Assembly: GCA_027487845.1 (NCBI GenBank)
Contig: JAIYCV010000037.1
Location: 1-64,000, forward strand
Direction: 5' to 3'
Origin: Flammeovirgaceae bacterium
GTDB taxonomy: Bacteria; Bacteroidota; Bacteroidia; Cytophagales; Cyclobacteriaceae
Length of the DNA: 64,000 nucleotides
Shown here: one piece after another, positions 25,990-33,624 of the stretch
How the letters are laid out: each line of letters starts with the position of its first letter
How positions within the stretch are numbered: the stretch's first letter is position 1
The notes under the pieces: model-generated
Told to the model about the DNA's origin: nothing
Seen by the model: the letters and a program-made list of their open reading frames with translations, nothing else
Database searches by the model: none
Made by a program: the position numbers and the translations under genes

Positions 25990-26418
25990 TTACCCCACGA
26001 ACCCAATTTTTTTATGAGCTCCATCACAAAAAGGTTTATTTGTTGATGCCCCACATCGACAAAAAGCCGTGACATTGTTTTTCTTGGTTAGATTTCCATT
26101 AGCATCTTTGATGGTCACGTTACCGTAGACCGTCAACGGCCCGTTTATTGCCGTCTCAACGATGGTCTCTGCATCTACTTTAACATCGCTGCTCTCACTA
26201 ACACCGTTCAGAAAATAACTTAATGCGCCACTAGGGCATTTTTTTACCTGTTCAATGATTTTATCGGTAGAAGATTTTTCAGGTGTTATCCATGGCAGTT
26301 CCTTTGTGTGGAACACTTCACTCAACCCATTAATGCAAATTGCAGAATGAATACAAAGTTCTGGCTTCCAGACGATGGTAACTTCACCATTCGAGTATTT
26401 TTTTGTTACATCTTTCAT
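25990..26418 (-). CDS. Divergent 4Fe-4S plus CDGSH iron-sulfur protein
   Basis: 142 aa with two domains. Residues 1-70 match the Fer4_19/YjdI type mono-cluster domain (Cys22, Cys28, Cys61 in KKCPSGALSYF). Residues 95-142 hold a CDGSH domain with the 3Cys-1His cluster ligands Cys120, Cys122, Cys131 and His135 in CRCGASTNKPFCDGAH. It is probably a cytoplasmic electron or Fe-S cluster carrier. It is the last gene of the redox cluster, 39 bases after osmC. Confidence 0.9.
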   Translation of the reverse strand: MKDVTKKYSNGEVTIVWKPELCIHSAICINGLSEVFHTKELPWITPEKSSTDKIIEQVKKCPSGALSYFLNGVSESSDVKVDAETIVETAINGPLTVYGNVTIKDANGNLTKKNNVTAFCRCGASTNKPFCDGAHKKIGFVG

Positions 26419-26457
26419 AATTCAAAATTAATGTTTTAAAATAATACATTTTCTTGC

Positions 26458-26844
26458 CTAAAAGTCAACTAAAGAAGTGTTCACCTCCATCGGATTAGAA
26501 AGTACCTTATGCACAGGACACGAATTAGCAATTTGCAATAGCCTTGCTCTTTGTTCTTCACTTAACTCGCCTTGCAATAAAATTTTTCTGTCAAAGCGTG
26601 TAAGCTTTTCATCCTTATTAATTGCTACGTCTACAGAAATTTTTTCAACCGGCCAACCTTTCCGATCTGCATACATTCGAATCGTAATGGCGGTGCAAGA
26701 AGCGAGCGCTACTTCCAAAAACTCGCTGGGCGCTGGGGCGGTATCAGTGCCTCCAACATCCACTGGCTCGTCTACAAAAAATGAGTGTCCACTGGTGGTA
26801 ACCTCTGTTTTGTAATGCTGCTTGCCAATTATCGCAATAGCCAT
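26458..26844 (-). CDS. OsmC-family peroxidase
   Basis: 128 aa. The two conserved reactive cysteines of OsmC/Ohr proteins are visible: Cys50 in ASCTAITIRMYA and Cys109 in NSCPVHKVL. Such proteins reduce organic hydroperoxides using lipoyl or thiol donors. It starts two bases before the end of the nitroreductase gene spacing, so it is co-transcribed with it. Confidence 0.92.
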   Translation of the reverse strand: MAIAIIGKQHYKTEVTTSGHSFFVDEPVDVGGTDTAPAPSEFLEVALASCTAITIRMYADRKGWPVEKISVDVAINKDEKLTRFDRKILLQGELSEEQRARLLQIANSCPVHKVLSNPMEVNTSLVDF

Positions 26845-26846
26845 GG

Positions 26847-27425
26847 TTAAAAAGTAGTATTCAGTACAAACTCTTGTTGAACAAACCGGTCGCGAGGAGC
26901 CAGCTCTCTCAACCTTAAATTTTCAGGCAAAGATGTGACGTCACCCGGATAACCTACCGCAATCATAGCTCCCATATGATAGGTATCTGGGATGTTCAAA
27001 TTTAATTTTGCCTTTTCAGGATCATAGCCACCCATTTGGCGCAATTGCAAGCCCAGCTCAACGGCTTGTATAGCTAAAAATGCATTGGCGGCTCCTAAAT
27101 CATAAAAGGCATAATGATTGGGCTTATCGTTGGCAATAAAATTCTTGCGCGCTAAACTAATCATTAATAGAGGCGCATCTTTGGCCCATACCTTATTCCC
27201 ATCCAGCAAGCAATCAAACAAGTTGTTCCAAAGTTCTGGTTGCTCTTTGGTGGCGTAGAGATACAACCAAGGCTGACCATTACTTGAAGAAGGAGCCCAT
27301 CGCACGGCTTCAAATAATGAATTGATTTTTTGTGTTTCAATTAAGCGATCAGAATAAGCGCGGACGCTCTTTCTTTTCTTTATTACTTCCGATACCGGAT
27401 GTTCAATCTCTGTTGATTTTTGCAT
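26847..27425 (-). CDS. Nitroreductase family protein
   Basis: 192 aa from ATG 27425; the open frame extends upstream into the DUF6069 gene but MQKSTEIEHPVSEVIKKRKS is a typical family start. FMN contacts are suggested by KRKSVRAYSD, RWAPSSSNGQPW and GYPGDVTSLPENLRLRELAPR. It would reduce nitro compounds or quinones with NAD(P)H. It sits between DUF6069 (50 bases upstream) and osmC (2 bases downstream). Confidence 0.9.
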   Translation of the reverse strand: MQKSTEIEHPVSEVIKKRKSVRAYSDRLIETQKINSLFEAVRWAPSSSNGQPWLYLYATKEQPELWNNLFDCLLDGNKVWAKDAPLLMISLARKNFIANDKPNHYAFYDLGAANAFLAIQAVELGLQLRQMGGYDPEKAKLNLNIPDTYHMGAMIAVGYPGDVTSLPENLRLRELAPRDRFVQQEFVLNTTF

Positions 27426-27474
27426 AGCTAATTTTTTCTGAATGTAAGGATTAACAGAATTTTCATCAGTTAGT

Positions 27475-27873
27475 TCACTTTGAGAATTTAGGAATGGCCC
27501 ATATTGCCAAAATACCCGAAATAGCATGCATAGGCCCCACCAGTAGTGGAAATGTGCTATCCAACGTAGTTCCGTCAGGTAGTTGTGGTGTATTGAAAAC
27601 AGGAACGAAACTTAAAAGCGTGAACCCCAATGAAAGTACAATCCAAATGAGGGTTGGTTTAGGGGCAAATCGCATCAAAAGAAAATAGATAACAGCCCCG
27701 ATCACCAAGGGAAAAATAGAAGATACCGTTACCGGAAATACGAAGGACGGAGGTATGGTGGCTCCCAGCACGTTGGCGATCAGCGTCCATAAATTATTGG
27801 CACCTGCGGCAATAATGCCAGCGATGAATCCGCCCTTGAGGGCTTGCATAAATGTTAGTTTAGTTGTCTCCAT
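27475..27873 (-). CDS. DUF6069-like four-helix membrane protein
   Basis: 132 aa, about four transmembrane helices (roughly residues 14-33, 45-66, 73-92 and 112-129) and no cysteines. The start METTKLTFMQALKGGFIAG and the conserved GPMHAISGILAIWAIPKF end fit DUF6069 proteins. Function unknown. It lies within the redox cluster after pirin (51 bases). Confidence 0.75.
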   Translation of the reverse strand: METTKLTFMQALKGGFIAGIIAAGANNLWTLIANVLGATIPPSFVFPVTVSSIFPLVIGAVIYFLLMRFAPKPTLIWIVLSLGFTLLSFVPVFNTPQLPDGTTLDSTFPLLVGPMHAISGILAIWAIPKFSK

Positions 27874-27924
27874 TTGAGTGCAATTTAGGTTTGTTTAGTT
27901 TGTCTTTTTTTTCTTTTACTATTT

Positions 27925-28794
27925 CTAGTCTTCGATCAGTATTCCCATCTTTCCCTGCTGATAGTCGCGCATGGCCTCCATTATTTCTGTTTGAGAATTC
28001 ATCACGAAAGGGCCATACGAAACTAGTTTCTCATTGAGTGGCTTGCCGCTTAATAGCAAAATGCGCGTGTCTTCAAGCCCCCCAAAACTAATCCCTTCGC
28101 CATTATTTTTAAAATGAACAATGTGGTGGCCTTCTACCATGCCAAAGTCCTCGACCTTTAACTTACCATCCAACAAATAAATTAGCGCATTATGATTTGC
28201 CGGAATCGGCACTGAAACCACACCTCCCTTTTTTAAATCAACGGTCGCTGCATTGACTTGAGTCTGAGATGGAATAGGGCCTTTTATACCTAACAACTCA
28301 CCAGCAAAGATTTTCATAACAACATTTCCATCGTCACTTTTCCAGGTCTGGGCTTCATCCGGGGTAAGCGGAATGTAGGTTGGTTGATCCATCTTATTGG
28401 CGGCTGGTGTATTAATCCACAACTGGATAATCTCTTGCCTTCCGCCAATGTCATGAATGTTAGTCGGTGGTCGTTCGCTGTGAATCATGCCCATACCTGC
28501 ATTCATCCATTGCGCCCCACCCGCATAAATTACACTATCATTGCCACGGCTATCACGGTGATGCACACCACCTTGAAAGATAAACGTAACAGGCGAAAAC
28601 CCTCTATGGGGGTGCGGCCCCACGCCAGCATGATCGGGATCAATATGGGTAGGTACTTTGATGTTCGCATGATGCAACAACAAGAACGGATCGATTTGTT
28701 CTACCTCTTGCGAGGGCAACGGTTGACGAATGGGCATACCGCCCATGTCTACCTGATGGGCATACAATAATCGAGAGACAGTTCTTAGTTTCAT
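27925..28794 (-). CDS. Pirin family protein
   Basis: 289 aa, full-length bicupin pirin. The N-terminal metal site is visible in GPHPHRGFSPVTFIFQGGVH with a further His in GMGMIHSERP, and the C-terminal pirin domain follows (about 180-289). Pirins act as quercetin dioxygenases or redox-dependent regulators. The 38 bases just upstream of its ATG closely resemble those before the aldo/keto reductase gene (see findings). It belongs to the MarR-headed cluster but has a 68-base leader. Confidence 0.92.
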   Translation of the reverse strand: MKLRTVSRLLYAHQVDMGGMPIRQPLPSQEVEQIDPFLLLHHANIKVPTHIDPDHAGVGPHPHRGFSPVTFIFQGGVHHRDSRGNDSVIYAGGAQWMNAGMGMIHSERPPTNIHDIGGRQEIIQLWINTPAANKMDQPTYIPLTPDEAQTWKSDDGNVVMKIFAGELLGIKGPIPSQTQVNAATVDLKKGGVVSVPIPANHNALIYLLDGKLKVEDFGMVEGHHIVHFKNNGEGISFGGLEDTRILLLSGKPLNEKLVSYGPFVMNSQTEIMEAMRDYQQGKMGILIED

Positions 28795-28797
28795 AAT

Positions 28798-28835
28798 TAA
28801 ATTAGTAACTAGACATAAGTATAAAGACGTGAGAC
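28798..28835 (-). repeat. Leader sequence shared with the aldo/keto reductase gene, copy 1
   Basis: This stretch immediately upstream of the pirin gene matches 31661-31698 at about 31 of 38 positions, in the same orientation and distance from the start codon. Both carry AGAC, R, TAAGTAT motifs on the plus strand. Confidence 0.55.
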
Positions 28836-28862
28836 TTAAAACCTATGTCTTGATAGCAAAGT

Positions 28863-29159
28863 CTAGCTTAGTGCGTCCTGTATTTCATTAAAAAGTAATC
28901 CACTTCCTCCACCATAGTGTTTTATTATTTTGATGAGCGGATTCTTTGCTTTAAACCGATTGGTTAGTGTAGCAACGGATTCATCTTTTACACCTCCTCC
29001 GATGAGCACAATGTCAAAAAGTTGTTCGTTGAAAAGTGCTATCGCCTTGTCATCTGCGAGCGCTCCCACAGCTTGCCAATTGGGCTCACCATTGATAAGG
29101 CGTAGAATCACTTCCATAATTTCTGTGTGCCGGCCAATAACAAGAATGTTTACTTGCAT
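28863..29159 (-). CDS. Degenerate receiver-like small protein
   Basis: 98 aa. The order beta-alpha (NILVIGRHTEIMEVILRLIN), beta (FDIVLIGGGVKDESV) and helices looks like a receiver fold, but the phospho-acceptor Asp of the DIVLxD motif is replaced by Gly (LIGGG) and the acidic pair is missing. It may be a phosphorylation-independent partner protein. It is two bases after one pirin gene and 69 before the other, so it is embedded in the redox operon. Confidence 0.65.
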   Translation of the reverse strand: MQVNILVIGRHTEIMEVILRLINGEPNWQAVGALADDKAIALFNEQLFDIVLIGGGVKDESVATLTNRFKAKNPLIKIIKHYGGGSGLLFNEIQDALS

Positions 29160-29161
29160 AC

Positions 29162-29872
29162 TTAATTCATTGGAACTTCCATCAACAAAACTTGCGCATC
29201 TGCGTCTGCCTTAATACCAATTGAATCGATATCCCAAACTCCCATACCATCGCGTTTAGTTAACTTCCGATCTTGGATGGTCACCTCTCCATCCAACACA
29301 AAGACATAAACGCCATTGCCCTTTAAGTTGAAAGAATATTCGGTTTGAAAATCCTTTTTCAAATTTCCGAGGCTAAACCACGCATCTTGATTGATCCAAA
29401 CCCCTTCGCTGCCTTCCGAAGGACTCACGACCACTTGTAACTTGTTTACCCGATCTTCTGGTTTAAAGGTCTTTTGATCATAGCGAGGTTTAATGTCTCT
29501 CACTTTAGGAAAAACCCAAATCTGAAGAAAGTTTACCTTTTTGTCGTTGTTTTTATTGTACTCCGAATGATAAATGCCCGTGCCAGCACTTAAAATTTGA
29601 ATATCGTTTTGTTTGATTACTGCCGTGTTGCCCATGCTATCTTTGTGCTCCAAATCCCCCGACAAAGGGATCGAAATGATTTCCATGTTATCGTGCGGAT
29701 GTTTGGCAAAGCCTTTGCCTCCATCCACCACATCGTCATTTAGCACTCTTAGCATTCCAAAATGAACCCTGGTGGAATCATAATAATGTGCGAAGCTGAA
29801 TGTGTGGTTTGAATCAAGCCAGCCGTGGTTTGCGTGGCCGCGTGTGTTGGCTCTGTGAATTATCGTTTGCAT
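29162..29872 (-). CDS. Pirin family protein (YhhW-like)
   Basis: 236 aa, the short YhhW/quercetin-2,3-dioxygenase-like form. Metal ligands appear in FAKHPHDNMEIISIPLSGDLEH and GTGIYHSEYN. First gene after the promoter at 29931-29960. It would act on quinone-like or flavonoid electrophiles or sense redox state. The downstream pseudo-receiver and nitroreductase genes share its direction. Confidence 0.92.
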   Translation of the reverse strand: MQTIIHRANTRGHANHGWLDSNHTFSFAHYYDSTRVHFGMLRVLNDDVVDGGKGFAKHPHDNMEIISIPLSGDLEHKDSMGNTAVIKQNDIQILSAGTGIYHSEYNKNNDKKVNFLQIWVFPKVRDIKPRYDQKTFKPEDRVNKLQVVVSPSEGSEGVWINQDAWFSLGNLKKDFQTEYSFNLKGNGVYVFVLDGEVTIQDRKLTKRDGMGVWDIDSIGIKADADAQVLLMEVPMN

Positions 29873-29930
29873 TGTATTAAAATTTGATGTTAAATTTCTT
29901 TTACTGAAACCAGTAACGAAATTCTGTAAA

Positions 29931-29969
29931 CAAAGTTACATACAATTGTTGTATTTACAACTATTGTTG
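29931..29969 (-). promoter_or_regulatory. Promoter and MarR-operator-like palindromes of the pirin operon
   Basis: On the minus strand TTG (29958-29960), a 19-base spacer and TAACTTTG (29931-29938). The spacer holds the palindrome TACAACAATTGTA (29941-29953), and CAAC/GTTG arms follow at 29958-29969. The layout equals that of the marR promoter. Confidence 0.65.
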
Positions 29970-30022
29970 ATATTGTTTTATAAAGCAATACTTTGGGAAT
30001 TGTTGTCAGGTAGAGCCGAAGC

Positions 30023-30481
30023 CTAGTCTTCGCTATTTCTCAGCTTATCCAATGCTTTGTTTACCTCTTTAGCTTCTGCTTGGGTGACGGTTTTAAGTGT
30101 TGACACCCACTCCGCATAGTTTTTGTCTATTTTTTTTAGCAGCGTCAATCCTTTATCGGTAATGCTGATATCAACTTGCCTTCTGTTGCCCTCACATATT
30201 TCGCGATTGACAAATCCTTTTTGTTTTAATTTTTCTACCAGCCGGGTGCAGTTACTACTCTTATCGATCATACGGTCGGTAACGTCAGCCAGCATCATCT
30301 TTTTCGGAGTACTTCCTCGCAGAATGCGCAGCACATTGAATTGCTCGGGCGTAATGCCGTGCGGTTTCAAACGAGCCGCATGGTTGTTGTATAGCCAACT
30401 ACTTGTAAACATTATATTGATCACCATCTTCTGGTGCTCACTTTCAAATTTTTCTTGTTTTATCTCCTTCTCGATTGACAT
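30023..30481 (-). CDS. MarR-family transcriptional regulator
   Basis: 152 aa winged-helix protein: a dimerisation helix, the HTH (LKPHGITPEQFNVLRILRGS, then MLADVTDRMIDKSSNCTRLVEKL), a wing with CEGNRRQVDISITDKG and a C-terminal helix. MarR proteins bind palindromes and release DNA on binding phenolic or oxidising ligands. It is upstream of the pirin operon in the same direction, and its own promoter and the pirin promoter both contain an ACAACAATT palindrome in the spacer, pointing to autoregulation and control of the cluster. Confidence 0.92.
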   Translation of the reverse strand: MSIEKEIKQEKFESEHQKMVINIMFTSSWLYNNHAARLKPHGITPEQFNVLRILRGSTPKKMMLADVTDRMIDKSSNCTRLVEKLKQKGFVNREICEGNRRQVDISITDKGLTLLKKIDKNYAEWVSTLKTVTQAEAKEVNKALDKLRNSED

Positions 30482-30485
30482 CCGG

Positions 30486-30515
30486 CAAAAGTAATTACAA
30501 TAATTGTTGTTACAA
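30486..30515 (-). promoter_or_regulatory. marR promoter with operator-like palindrome
   Basis: TTG (30513-30515), a 19-base spacer and TACTTTTG (30486-30493). The spacer contains the perfect inverted repeat ACAATAATTGT (30497-30507). The ATG at 30481 is four bases from the -7 element, so the mRNA is likely leaderless. Confidence 0.7.
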
Positions 30516-30641
30516 TGATTTTAATTTAAGATTACAAATTTCAAATCATCTATTACAGGTTAAAAGATGGCGGGAAACCTCTTAGATGTCGAACGTTTAA
30601 ATTGATCTCAATTTTGAATTTGGAATCTTGAACTTGAAATT

Positions 30642-31658
30642 TTAAAGGGTCATCTGATCTTTCACTCCCCCATACAAAACATCCAGTACTCCTGGTTCCG
30701 TGAAAAATTTCTGTGGGAACGGCAACTCTATTTTTGAAATCTCATTGAGTTCATTCATGAGATCTACAGGTAATTCGAAGTTAAGGCAGCCCAGCACATC
30801 TTCTACTTGTGCTACTTTGGTTGCCCCTACAATAGGAATAACCGATTGGCCTTTGTGCTGGCGCGTCCAATTAATAGCAACTTGGGAAGCCGTTACACCC
30901 AAGCGCTCGGCTATTTCAACTACCTTTTTGGTAATCAATACTGATCTTTCACCAAGGCGGACGCTTGTCTCGCCAAGTCTTCCTTTATCGCCTTTCAGGT
31001 ATTTGCCTGTCAATGCGCCTCCTGCCAGCGGAGCCCACGGAGTTACCGTCATACCAAAAGCCTTGGCCATGGGCATTAGTTCTGCTTCCACGGTTCGTTG
31101 AATAAGGCTGTATTCTATCTGCAAACCTACAAATTGCGACCACCCTCTAAATTGGGCCAAAGTATTAGCCTGGCTCACCACCCAAGCTGGCGTATCGCTT
31201 ACACCTATGTAATGCACCATGCCTCGGCTCACCAAATCCTCCAGCCCTTTCATAATTTCCTCGGCAGGTGTCCAGCCATCCCACGCATGGACCCAAAGCA
31301 CGTCAATAAAGTCTGTGTCAAGGCGCTTTAGGCTTTCTTGAACCGACCGCATCATGTTTTTGCGATGATTACCTACAAAATTGAGGTCGCCAGCCCTATC
31401 GCGAAGGCTGTATTTGGTAGCAAGCACAAAATGATCGCGGTCGCTGGCAATAAAATCGCCCAGGTATTTCTCAGAGGTGCCTTCGGTGTAGCGGTTGGCC
31501 GTATCCAGAAAATTACCTCCTGCGTTGGCGTAGGCATCGAAAATATTTTTGCTGAGTTCCTTATCAGCACCCCATTTCCATTCGGTGCCGAAGCCCATGG
31601 TGCCAAGGCACAGTTCAGAAACACGCAGGCCAGACTGGCCGAAAAGTTTTGATTTCAT
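30642..31658 (-). CDS. Aldo/keto reductase
   Basis: 338 aa TIM-barrel oxidoreductase. The catalytic tetrad is readable: Asp and Tyr in FLDTANRYTEGTSEKYLG, Lys in LATKYSL and His in VLWVHAWDGW. The C-terminal NADPH-binding part includes SVIPIVGATKVAQVEDVLG. It reduces aldehydes or ketones. It is 160 bases from marR with the same orientation, and its leader resembles the pirin leader, so it may be part of the same response. Confidence 0.93.
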   Translation of the reverse strand: MKSKLFGQSGLRVSELCLGTMGFGTEWKWGADKELSKNIFDAYANAGGNFLDTANRYTEGTSEKYLGDFIASDRDHFVLATKYSLRDRAGDLNFVGNHRKNMMRSVQESLKRLDTDFIDVLWVHAWDGWTPAEEIMKGLEDLVSRGMVHYIGVSDTPAWVVSQANTLAQFRGWSQFVGLQIEYSLIQRTVEAELMPMAKAFGMTVTPWAPLAGGALTGKYLKGDKGRLGETSVRLGERSVLITKKVVEIAERLGVTASQVAINWTRQHKGQSVIPIVGATKVAQVEDVLGCLNFELPVDLMNELNEISKIELPFPQKFFTEPGVLDVLYGGVKDQMTL

Positions 31659-31660
31659 TT

Positions 31661-31698
31661 TAAATTAGTAGTTAGACGTAAGTATCAAGAAGTAAGAC
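31661..31698 (-). repeat. Leader sequence shared with the pirin gene, copy 2
   Basis: Matches 28798-28835 in position, direction and about four fifths of the bases. Lies directly before the aldo/keto reductase ATG at 31658. Confidence 0.55.
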
Positions 31699-31753
31699 AA
31701 ACAGGTAAGCCTAAAAATGGTGAAAAAGTTTAAATCAGAAGACAAAAGATTTT

Positions 31754-31784
31754 TTTGCACAAAAAGAAATCTCTTCTACCTTTG
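31754..31784 (+). promoter_or_regulatory. Promoter of tRNA-Val(TAC)
   Basis: TTTG (31754-31757), a 19-base spacer and TACCTTTG (31777-31784) match the consensus exactly; the tRNA begins 13 bases later. Confidence 0.8.
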
Positions 31785-31797
31785 CAGTCCTTAAAAA

Positions 31798-31872
31798 GGG
31801 AGCTTAGCTCAGCTGGTTCAGAGCATCTGCCTTACAAGCAGAGGGTCGGGGGTTCGAACCCCTCAGCTCCCA
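31798..31872 (+). tRNA. tRNA-Val (anticodon TAC)
   Basis: 75 nt, CCA not encoded. Acceptor GGGAGCT/AGCTCCC, D-arm GCTC/GAGC, anticodon stem TCTGC/GCAGA with loop CTTACAA (anticodon TAC, U33 present), T-arm GGGGG TTCGAAC CCCTC (one G-U). It has its own promoter and terminator. Accessory-type genes follow downstream, but no duplicated 3' end was found. Confidence 0.97.
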
Positions 31873-31875
31873 CAT

Positions 31876-32064
31876 TTATAGACAAGCCGTTACTAAAAGT
31901 GACGGCTTTTTTATTTTATTCAGTTTGACATAATCTTGATACAAATTCGCAGCATTTGTTGTTTCCGAAATTAATGATTGCAAAATCCGTGTAACCGAAC
32001 TAAAAAGTATTATTCCGATACCAATCCAAATTGCTATTGCATCTGCTTTAGCATTATAAAACAT
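31876..32064 (-). CDS. Possible small membrane protein opposite the tRNA terminator
   Basis: 62 aa. Residues 8-40 read like a real membrane segment (AIAIWIGIGIILFSSVTRIL) followed by an amphipathic SLISETTNAANLYQDYVKL stretch. It may be a small gene or a C-terminal remnant. The frame runs through the tRNA terminator on the opposite strand, which counts against the last 15 codons being native. No upstream promoter was recognised. Confidence 0.25.
   Translation of the reverse strand: MFYNAKADAIAIWIGIGIILFSSVTRILQSLISETTNAANLYQDYVKLNKIKKPSLLVTACL
31884..31916 (+). terminator. Terminator of tRNA-Val(TAC)
   Basis: AAGCCGTTAC (31884-31893) and GTGACGGCTT (31899-31908) form a ten-pair stem with one G-U and a TAAAA loop, followed by TTTTTATTTT. 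Confidence 0.85.
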
Positions 32065-32271
32065 TTGAAACTAGCAATCGCTTTAGTATATGAAGCGAAA
32101 AGAAGATATTTGAACAATTTTTATAGAAAAGCAGAGACTTCACACAAGGGTAGAATTAATATTGAAGCGTCCACTGCAGCTCAAAGGAACATGGGCATGG
32201 CAAATAAAACAGAAGGCAAGTGAAAGATCGCAAACAGCAACTTTCGAGCATTTTGACCAAAAGTTAAAGTT

Positions 32272-32757
32272 ATGACTAGCGAACAAATCTTGGCAATTAA
32301 AAATGGAAAGGAAACAGTAAATCTTGAATCAGAGCAATACACTCTAATCAAGAATCATTTAAATGAACGAGTTATAATGCTTGAATGGAATCATCAGAAA
32401 ATGAAGCTGATTTTACGAGAGATATTGAAACCCGAATTTTTTATTAATTCTCCGATTTTGGATTCCAAATTTTTAAAATTCATATTGTTAAACCCTTCAC
32501 GCAAAGGTCATGAAAAAGTATTTGAAATCTCTGTTGACCCAGAATCAAATAAATTCGTTTTAACAAAAAAATTCCCTTGTGACGACTTTAAGCCAGTAGT
32601 AATATTTGATGATAGAACAGAGGCTCACAGGAAAAATTCAGAGGCAGCCATTAAGCAGATTGAAGAGTGGAAGAAGTATCCGACAGAATTAAGCGAGGCT
32701 TTGCAGCAATTGGAGAAAAACTCCAAGAACTATCCGACTATGAAAAGCTCGATCTAG
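32272..32757 (+). CDS. Hypothetical protein, accessory region
   Basis: 161 aa, charged, without signal peptide or membrane segments, family not recognised. The first 60 residues (MTSEQILAIKNGKETVNLES) and FLLNPSRKGH-type middle part look globular. Its last 30 codons overlap the next gene, which is in another frame, and the tail there (QQLEKNSKNYPTMKSSI) may not be ancestral. It lies between the tRNA-Val(TAC) and a mobile-type kinase-like gene. Confidence 0.55.
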   Translation: MTSEQILAIKNGKETVNLESEQYTLIKNHLNERVIMLEWNHQKMKLILREILKPEFFINSPILDSKFLKFILLNPSRKGHEKVFEISVDPESNKFVLTKKFPCDDFKPVVIFDDRTEAHRKNSEAAIKQIEEWKKYPTELSEALQQLEKNSKNYPTMKSSI

Positions 32758-33257
32758 AAAAAAGGATTGTCTTGGCTTACGCAAAAGAAAAAGGCCTTTG
32801 GATAGATGACCTCTACAGCCTGGGAAGCCCCACCAATGCTGGAGGTTATGAAAATACGTTAGCAATTGATACCATTAAAAATGTGGTTTTTAAGAGTAAT
32901 AATCTTTTCAACGCCAACCATTCAATCACTGTACTACTTAGACAGATTCAGCTTCATAACATCCTATTTCCACAAACAAAGTATGAGCTTGTGGGTTTTA
33001 CCGGTATTGACAACGGTAGTAAGCGATCTCCCTATATTGAGGTAATTTTAAAACAAGATTTTGTTAAGAACGCAGAACAGGCAACACCATTCGAAATAAA
33101 CACTTACATGGAGTCAATCGGATTTCAGAAAATTGACGAAGCGAAATTTACAAATGGGCAATACACTGTTTACGATCTTTATCCTAGAAACGTATTAAGA
33201 GATGAACGAGGAATTATCTACGTGGTTGACAACATCGTGAGAGAAAATATTGAATAA
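32667..33257 (+). CDS. Putative polyvalent-protein kinase-like domain protein
   Basis: 196 aa from GTG 32667. The pattern GFAAIGEKLQELSDYEKLDL, then NAGGYENTLAID, LLRQIQLHNILFPQTKYELV, IEVILKQDFV, YMESIGFQKI and DLYPRNVLRDERGIIYVVDN recalls the atypical protein-kinase domain of polyvalent proteins carried by phages and conjugative elements. The PRNVL...VVDN stretch corresponds to the catalytic-loop and metal-binding region. Assignment is from memory of the motif order and not from a search. It overlaps the upstream gene by about 90 bases; an ancestral frameshift joining them is possible. Confidence 0.6.
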   Translation: MEEVSDRIKRGFAAIGEKLQELSDYEKLDLEKRIVLAYAKEKGLWIDDLYSLGSPTNAGGYENTLAIDTIKNVVFKSNNLFNANHSITVLLRQIQLHNILFPQTKYELVGFTGIDNGSKRSPYIEVILKQDFVKNAEQATPFEINTYMESIGFQKIDEAKFTNGQYTVYDLYPRNVLRDERGIIYVVDNIVRENIE

Positions 33258-33261
33258 CAGA

Positions 33262-33517
33262 TTATCTTGCGTTCGCTTTTTTGTTGAGTAAATGCAAACG
33301 GAGCGTAGAGACCTCCCCAACTTGAGGTCACAGTTTGTGATCTCAAGATTTACATCTCTTTGGGTTGTGAGTTCAAACATAAAATCAGTGGGGAAACGAT
33401 CCAGATCTTGCTTCAGTGTTCTTGTTTATACTTCGTAAAGCTCCGCCAGGTCAGCATCTAGCATTACTCGCTGCCCACGGATCACATGAATTTTATTTTT
33501 ATAAGTTGCAACTCCAT
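33262..33517 (-). pseudogene. ORF6N-domain protein remnant
   Basis: On the minus strand, starting at ATG 33517 (MELQLIK), three frames together give an ORF6N protein. They read IHVIRGQRVMLDADLAELYEV, a TAA, then DRFPTDFMFELT, then, after a frameshift, LRSQTVTSSWGGLYAPFAFT. These are the family's diagnostic blocks (RGxxVMLDxDLAxLY, RFPxDFMFxL, LRSQxVTSxWGGxRYxPxAFT). At least two shifts and one stop make it a pseudogene. ORF6N proteins are typical of phages and accessory regions. Confidence 0.75.
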
Positions 33518-33624
33518 CTCATTCTATCCAAGACGTTTCAAAACGCATGCATTAAATTTTTTATACCAATTCAAGTTAACATTTACCTAAGAACGTGGTT
33601 AATCATTTACCAAGCTTTAAACCT

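Noticed and set aside
31978..32223. An 81-aa open frame on the plus strand after tRNA-Val(TAC)
   Set aside because: No protein-like pattern, atypical start and a better frame on the other strand.
33321..33347. A 12-base inverted repeat with three-base loop (CTTGAGGTCACA and partner)
   Set aside because: It falls inside the ORF6N remnant and encodes its LRSQTVTSS block, so it is explained by coding; no U-tract follows.
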